Shown: piece by piece, positions 8,175-10,004 of the stretch
Position numbering within the stretch: the first letter of the stretch is position 1
How the letters are laid out: each line of letters begins with the position of its first letter
From: JAEUMD01 sp964559355
GTDB taxonomy: Bacteria; Pseudomonadota; Alphaproteobacteria; Rhizobiales; Hyphomicrobiaceae
Length of the DNA: 10,004 nucleotides
Direction of reading: 5' to 3'
Assembly: GCA_964559355.1 (NCBI GenBank)
Contig: CAZLHQ010000123.1
Span: 1-10,004 of the forward strand
Program-made: the position numbers and the translations under genes
Notes under the pieces: model-generated
What the model saw: only the letters and a program-made list of their open reading frames with translations
Told to the model about the DNA's origin: nothing
The model's database searches: none

Positions 8175-8573
8175 CTATTCCGGCCGCCACGCCTTGTAAT
8201 CGCCGGTGCCATGCGGACGCCGTGACGCGGTAAGAATCGACCCCTGCGGACGATAGGCGCCGGCCGTGCCCGTCATATTCTTCTGATGTGGCTTTTGCCA
8301 CGGCTTGGCCTGGTAGTCCTGCTCGGTCGGCAGAGTGTCGACGGTGTAGTGCAGCCAGGCATGCCATTCAGGCGGCACCTTGGATGCGTCCGCGCCATCC
8401 TTGTAGGTGACGAAGCGACGTGGCTTGCCGACCGGCCCCACACCCTTCGCCTGCAAATAATAGCGGTTGCCGAACTGATCCTCGCCGACCAAGCGCATCT
8501 TGCGCCAGATATAGAGGCGTGTGCCCCAGGTATTGCCGCCCCACCAGCTGAAAATCTCGCTGAAGATACCCAT
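8175..8573 (-). CDS. NADH:ubiquinone oxidoreductase subunit NDUFA12 family protein
   Basis: The 132-residue product matches the NDUFA12 (17.2 kDa, B17.2) family, an accessory subunit of respiratory complex I shared by mitochondria and alphaproteobacteria. Visible features are SWWGGNTWGTRLYIWRK at the N-terminus, LVGEDQFGNRYYLQAKG, PRRFVTYKDGADASKVPPEW, HAWLHYTVDTLPTEQDY, and a Pro/Gly-rich end with KNMTGTAGAYRPQGSIL. It has no transmembrane segment and should lie on the cytoplasmic, peripheral arm of the complex. The ATG at 8573 is chosen because the family begins there (MGIFSEIF); GGGAG lies 11 nt upstream, slightly far. The frame remains open to 8738 but that extension has no conserved sequence. 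The core nuo genes are not in the window. The next gene on the same strand is the DUF2155 gene, a usual partner. Confidence 0.93.
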   Translation of the reverse strand: MGIFSEIFSWWGGNTWGTRLYIWRKMRLVGEDQFGNRYYLQAKGVGPVGKPRRFVTYKDGADASKVPPEWHAWLHYTVDTLPTEQDYQAKPWQKPHQKNMTGTAGAYRPQGSILTASRRPHGTGDYKAWRPE

Positions 8574-8793
8574 CGGCACATCGTCTCCCGGCTGTGCTCG
8601 AACCGGCCCATCGAAGGCTGTCGCCGAGCTCAAAGGTGCGCACCGCACACCCCTTGTGATCCCTAAAGCCGTTTTGCGGCAAGCCGACCGCATTGTCCAT
8701 ACGGCCGTTAGCAGCGGCCTGGATGCAACAGTTGGCAACTCCGGAATCGGTCTAGTCTTCCGGAAAGTCTGGTGGCGAGCATCCTATCAGACG

Positions 8794-8918
8794 CTTTCCA
8801 CAGGGGTCCCGCGAGGCGCTTGCGCGTTCCGGGCCGGATTTCCGGGGCTTCCCGCCACCTTCCTCCACAAGTTGCCCACACCACCACATCTAGTGCCCAG
8901 TGCGATCTACCACCCACA
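8794..8918 (+). promoter_or_regulatory. Cluster of four DnaA-box-like CCACA motifs
   Basis: CTTTCCACA (8794-8802), TCCTCCACA (8861-8869), TTGCCCACA (8872-8880) and CCACCCACA (8910-8918) all lie on the plus strand. The first three match the DnaA box TTATCCACA at 7 of 9 positions and the last at 6 of 9. DnaA is known to regulate ribonucleotide reductase genes in some bacteria, so the place is suggestive. None is a strong box, and the local sequence is C/A-rich, which raises the chance of random matches. Confidence 0.2.
8881..8896. promoter_or_regulatory. Candidate NrdR box upstream of nrdJ
   Basis: The 16-mer CCACCACATCTAGTGC matches the NrdR-box consensus ACACWATATATWGTGT at 11 of 16 positions, including the CAC and TAGTG arms. 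NrdR represses ribonucleotide reductase genes in response to nucleotide state, and nrdJ is the next gene on the plus strand. Boxes usually come in pairs; no good second copy was found at one or two further turns. The site is about 600 bp from the nrdJ start, which would require a long leader. Confidence 0.4.
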
Positions 8919-8927
8919 AGGGGTGGT
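8909..8927. repeat. Perfect 7-bp inverted repeat
   Basis: ACCACCC (8909-8915) and GGGTGGT (8921-8927) are exact complements around ACAAG. In RNA this is a stable hairpin, but no T-run follows on the plus strand, so a rho-independent terminator is unlikely. It lies 12 bp beyond the NrdR-like site and may be part of the same control region. Confidence 0.5.
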
Positions 8928-9049
8928 GACGAGGTGCCGCGAATCGTCCTACGTTGTCTGCGTCGGATCGTGCAAAAGCGACATGATTGTGTCAGCTGCG
9001 CACGACCAGCGTGTGAGTGAGATACCCGACCCCCAGTGCACCGGCCATT

Positions 9050-9063
9050 TCCCGTTCGCGGGA
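9050..9063 (+). repeat. Small hairpin with TTCG loop, half of it duplicated downstream
   Basis: TCCCG (9050-9054) pairs with CGGGA (9059-9063) around TTCG. The loop and right arm, GTTCGCGGG, are repeated exactly at 9068-9076, so the left arm could pair with either copy. GGCCAT flanks the unit on both sides (9043-9048 and 9082-9087). The role is unknown. Confidence 0.45.
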
Positions 9064-9139
9064 GCCTGTTCGCGGGTTCAAGGCCATGTAATGCGCAGCC
9101 GGCCGCGTATCCCAAGTGCGCGTTGCTTTCAGTTGTTGG

Positions 9140-9214
9140 TTGTCCTGTCGCGCATTGTCCAGTTGCACATTGTCTAGTCGCAATTTGTCCAGTCGCTCAT
9201 TGTCCAGTCGCTCA
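9140..9214 (+). repeat. 15-bp minisatellite, five tandem units
   Basis: The units are TTGTCCTGTCGCGCA, TTGTCCAGTTGCACA, TTGTCTAGTCGCAAT, TTGTCCAGTCGCTCA and TTGTCCAGTCGCTCA. The last two are identical, the others differ by 2-4 bases, so the array seems to have grown at its right end. The unit is a multiple of three, and both strands stay open: the minus strand would read as five-residue repeats of the RLDNE kind, the plus strand as CPVAH. No gene call around it is convincing. It lies about 280 bp before nrdJ. Confidence 0.9.
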
Positions 9215-9430
9215 ATGCGTCGCGCCACCCGCCAGACACCCCGGCCGGGAAGCGCAGATCGACCCCACAATCACCGTACGGCGTTGCAGTAGCAGCCATT
9301 GCGCACAACGAACGGCATGCGCACCGGCCCTGCCCCTGTCTCCGCGTAGAAGACCCGGAGCGCGATTGCGCGTTGTTCCGGAGAGCGTTTGTGTGCCTTG
9401 AGCCGCGTCTGCGTCAGCCAAATCCAAGCC

Positions 9431-9449
9431 CGGACGGCCAATGCGTCCG
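9431..9449 (+). repeat. Hairpin in the nrdJ leader
   Basis: CGGACG (9431-9436) and CGTCCG (9444-9449) form a 6-bp stem with a 7-nt loop, 43 bp before the nrdJ start. No T-run follows. It could affect the leader RNA, or be a random GC-rich palindrome. Confidence 0.3.
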
Positions 9450-9492
9450 AGCACCTGAAAAGACTTCAATACGCCAAAGGCGGGGACAACAC

Positions 9493-10004
9493 ATGAGAAT
9501 CACGCGGCGCTTCACCGAAGCTGGAAAGTCACCTTATGAGAAGATCGCTTTCCGGCGCGCCACCAGCGAGATCAAGAACCCGGATGGCTCGATCGTGTTC
9601 CGACTGGAAGGCTTCGACGTGCCCGAGCACTGGAGCCAGGTTGCCGCCGACATTCTGGCGCAGAAGTATTTCCGCAAGGCCGGTGTCGCCCGTCGTTTGA
9701 AGCGTGTCGAGGAACATGACGTTCCCTCCTGGTTGTGGCGCTCGGTTCCCGACACGCGCGCGCTCTCCGAACTCTCCGATGCCGAGCGCATGGGCGGCGA
9801 GGCCGATGCCCGCCAGGTATTTGACCGGCTTGCCGGCACATGGACCTACTGGGGCTGGAAGGGCGGCTACTTCTCCAGCGAGGAGGATGCGCGCGCCTTC
9901 TTCGACGAGCATCGCTACATGTTCGCCATGCAGATGGCGGCTCCCAACTCGCCGCAGTGGTTCAACACGGGCCTGCACTGGGCCTATGGCATCGACGGGC
10001 CCGT
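9493..10004 (+). CDS. nrdJ: Vitamin B12-dependent (class II) ribonucleotide reductase, N-terminal part
   Basis: The first 170 codons of nrdJ run off the right edge. NrdJ reduces ribonucleotides to deoxyribonucleotides for DNA synthesis using adenosylcobalamin, and so works with or without oxygen. The start reads MRITRRFTEAGKSPYEKIAF, followed by KNPDGSIVFRLEGFDVPEHW, the Asp/Glu-rich segment typical of the alphaproteobacterial protein, and YFSSEEDARAFFDEHRYMFA leading to AAPNSPQWFNTGLHWAYGI (residues about 151-169), which is the conserved start of the reductase core. The catalytic cysteines and radical machinery lie beyond the window. ATG 9493 has GGGGA 6 nt upstream. The upstream region contains a possible NrdR box but no cobalamin riboswitch that I could see. 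The hemB gene earlier in the window feeds the same tetrapyrrole pool that cobalamin draws on. Confidence 0.95.
   Translation, partial: MRITRRFTEAGKSPYEKIAFRRATSEIKNPDGSIVFRLEGFDVPEHWSQVAADILAQKYFRKAGVARRLKRVEEHDVPSWLWRSVPDTRALSELSDAERMGGEADARQVFDRLAGTWTYWGWKGGYFSSEEDARAFFDEHRYMFAMQMAAPNSPQWFNTGLHWAYGIDGP

Larger units (their letters stand above)
8574..9492. other. 919-bp intergenic region between the NDUFA12 gene and nrdJ, no convincing gene
   Basis: The region separates two divergent genes and must contain both promoters. Open frames on both strands (for example plus 8521-9177, minus 8992-9270) give translations of no known family with unusual composition. What can be seen: TTCCGGAA at 8758-8765; four CCACA-ending motifs from 8794 to 8918; an NrdR-box-like site at 8881-8896; a perfect inverted repeat at 8909-8927; a duplicated GTTCGCGGG near 9054-9076; a 15-bp minisatellite at 9140-9214; and a hairpin at 9431-9449. 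I looked for a cobalamin riboswitch and a tRNA and saw neither. Confidence 0.6.

Noticed and set aside
9068..9087. GGTTCAA as a tRNA T-loop
   Set aside because: No 5-bp T stem, acceptor stem or anticodon arm can be drawn around it.
8521..9177. Plus-strand open frame of 218 codons between the NDUFA12 gene and nrdJ
   Set aside because: Its start lies antisense inside the NDUFA12 gene, it has no family signature, and its composition does not look coding.
8992..9270. Minus-strand 92-codon frame containing RLDN-type repeats as a possible pentapeptide-repeat protein
   Set aside because: The repeats come from a 15-bp DNA minisatellite, only five units exist, the flanking sequence matches no family, and no ribosome binding site was found. 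Kept only as a finding about the repeat.
8930..9492. Cobalamin riboswitch ahead of the B12-dependent reductase
   Set aside because: No B12-box-like conserved core was seen on either strand. A covariance model search would settle this.
9529..9978. Minus-strand open frame opposite nrdJ
   Set aside because: The plus-strand NrdJ sequence is unmistakable in this segment.

Overview
The window looks like chromosomal DNA of a GC-rich alphaproteobacterium, most likely a member of the Hyphomicrobiales. The clues are a MarR-type regulator of the LdtR kind, a zinc-independent HemB, a DUF2155 protein next to an NDUFA12-type complex I subunit, a class II ribonucleotide reductase, and short palindromic intergenic repeats of a type common in that order. 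There are nine supported genes, two of them cut by the window edges.

Left part (1-3089). The start of an ldtR-like gene lies on the minus strand at the left edge, behind an AT-rich region with four CTAAA/TTTAG half-sites. Next, also on the minus strand, is an enoyl-CoA hydratase/3-hydroxyisobutyryl-CoA hydrolase family gene of valine catabolism. Divergent from it, on the plus strand, is a secreted extensin-family protein whose conserved domain is split by a linker of about 147 residues.

Centre (3269-7707). hemB (plus strand) converges on a minus-strand operon for a cyanide-insensitive type bd quinol oxidase: cydA, then cydB, then a 40-residue DUF2474 membrane protein that starts at a TTG overlapping the cydB stop. 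Heme synthesis and a heme-containing terminal oxidase are thus neighbours. Upstream of the operon lies a secreted DUF2155 protein.

Right part (7708-10004). The stretch between the DUF2155 gene and the NDUFA12 gene holds two adjacent palindromic repeats and a perfect 13-bp tandem duplication. Between the NDUFA12 gene and nrdJ lie about 920 bp with no convincing gene. This stretch contains an NrdR-box-like site, a perfect inverted repeat, several CCACA motifs and a 15-bp minisatellite of five units. The window ends inside nrdJ.

I found no strong case for a new multi-gene system. The points most worth a second look are the long structured region before nrdJ, the half-site cluster before ldtR, the split extensin domain, and the repeat pair at 7809-7935. 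Start sites for the extensin, hemB and DUF2155 genes remain uncertain.
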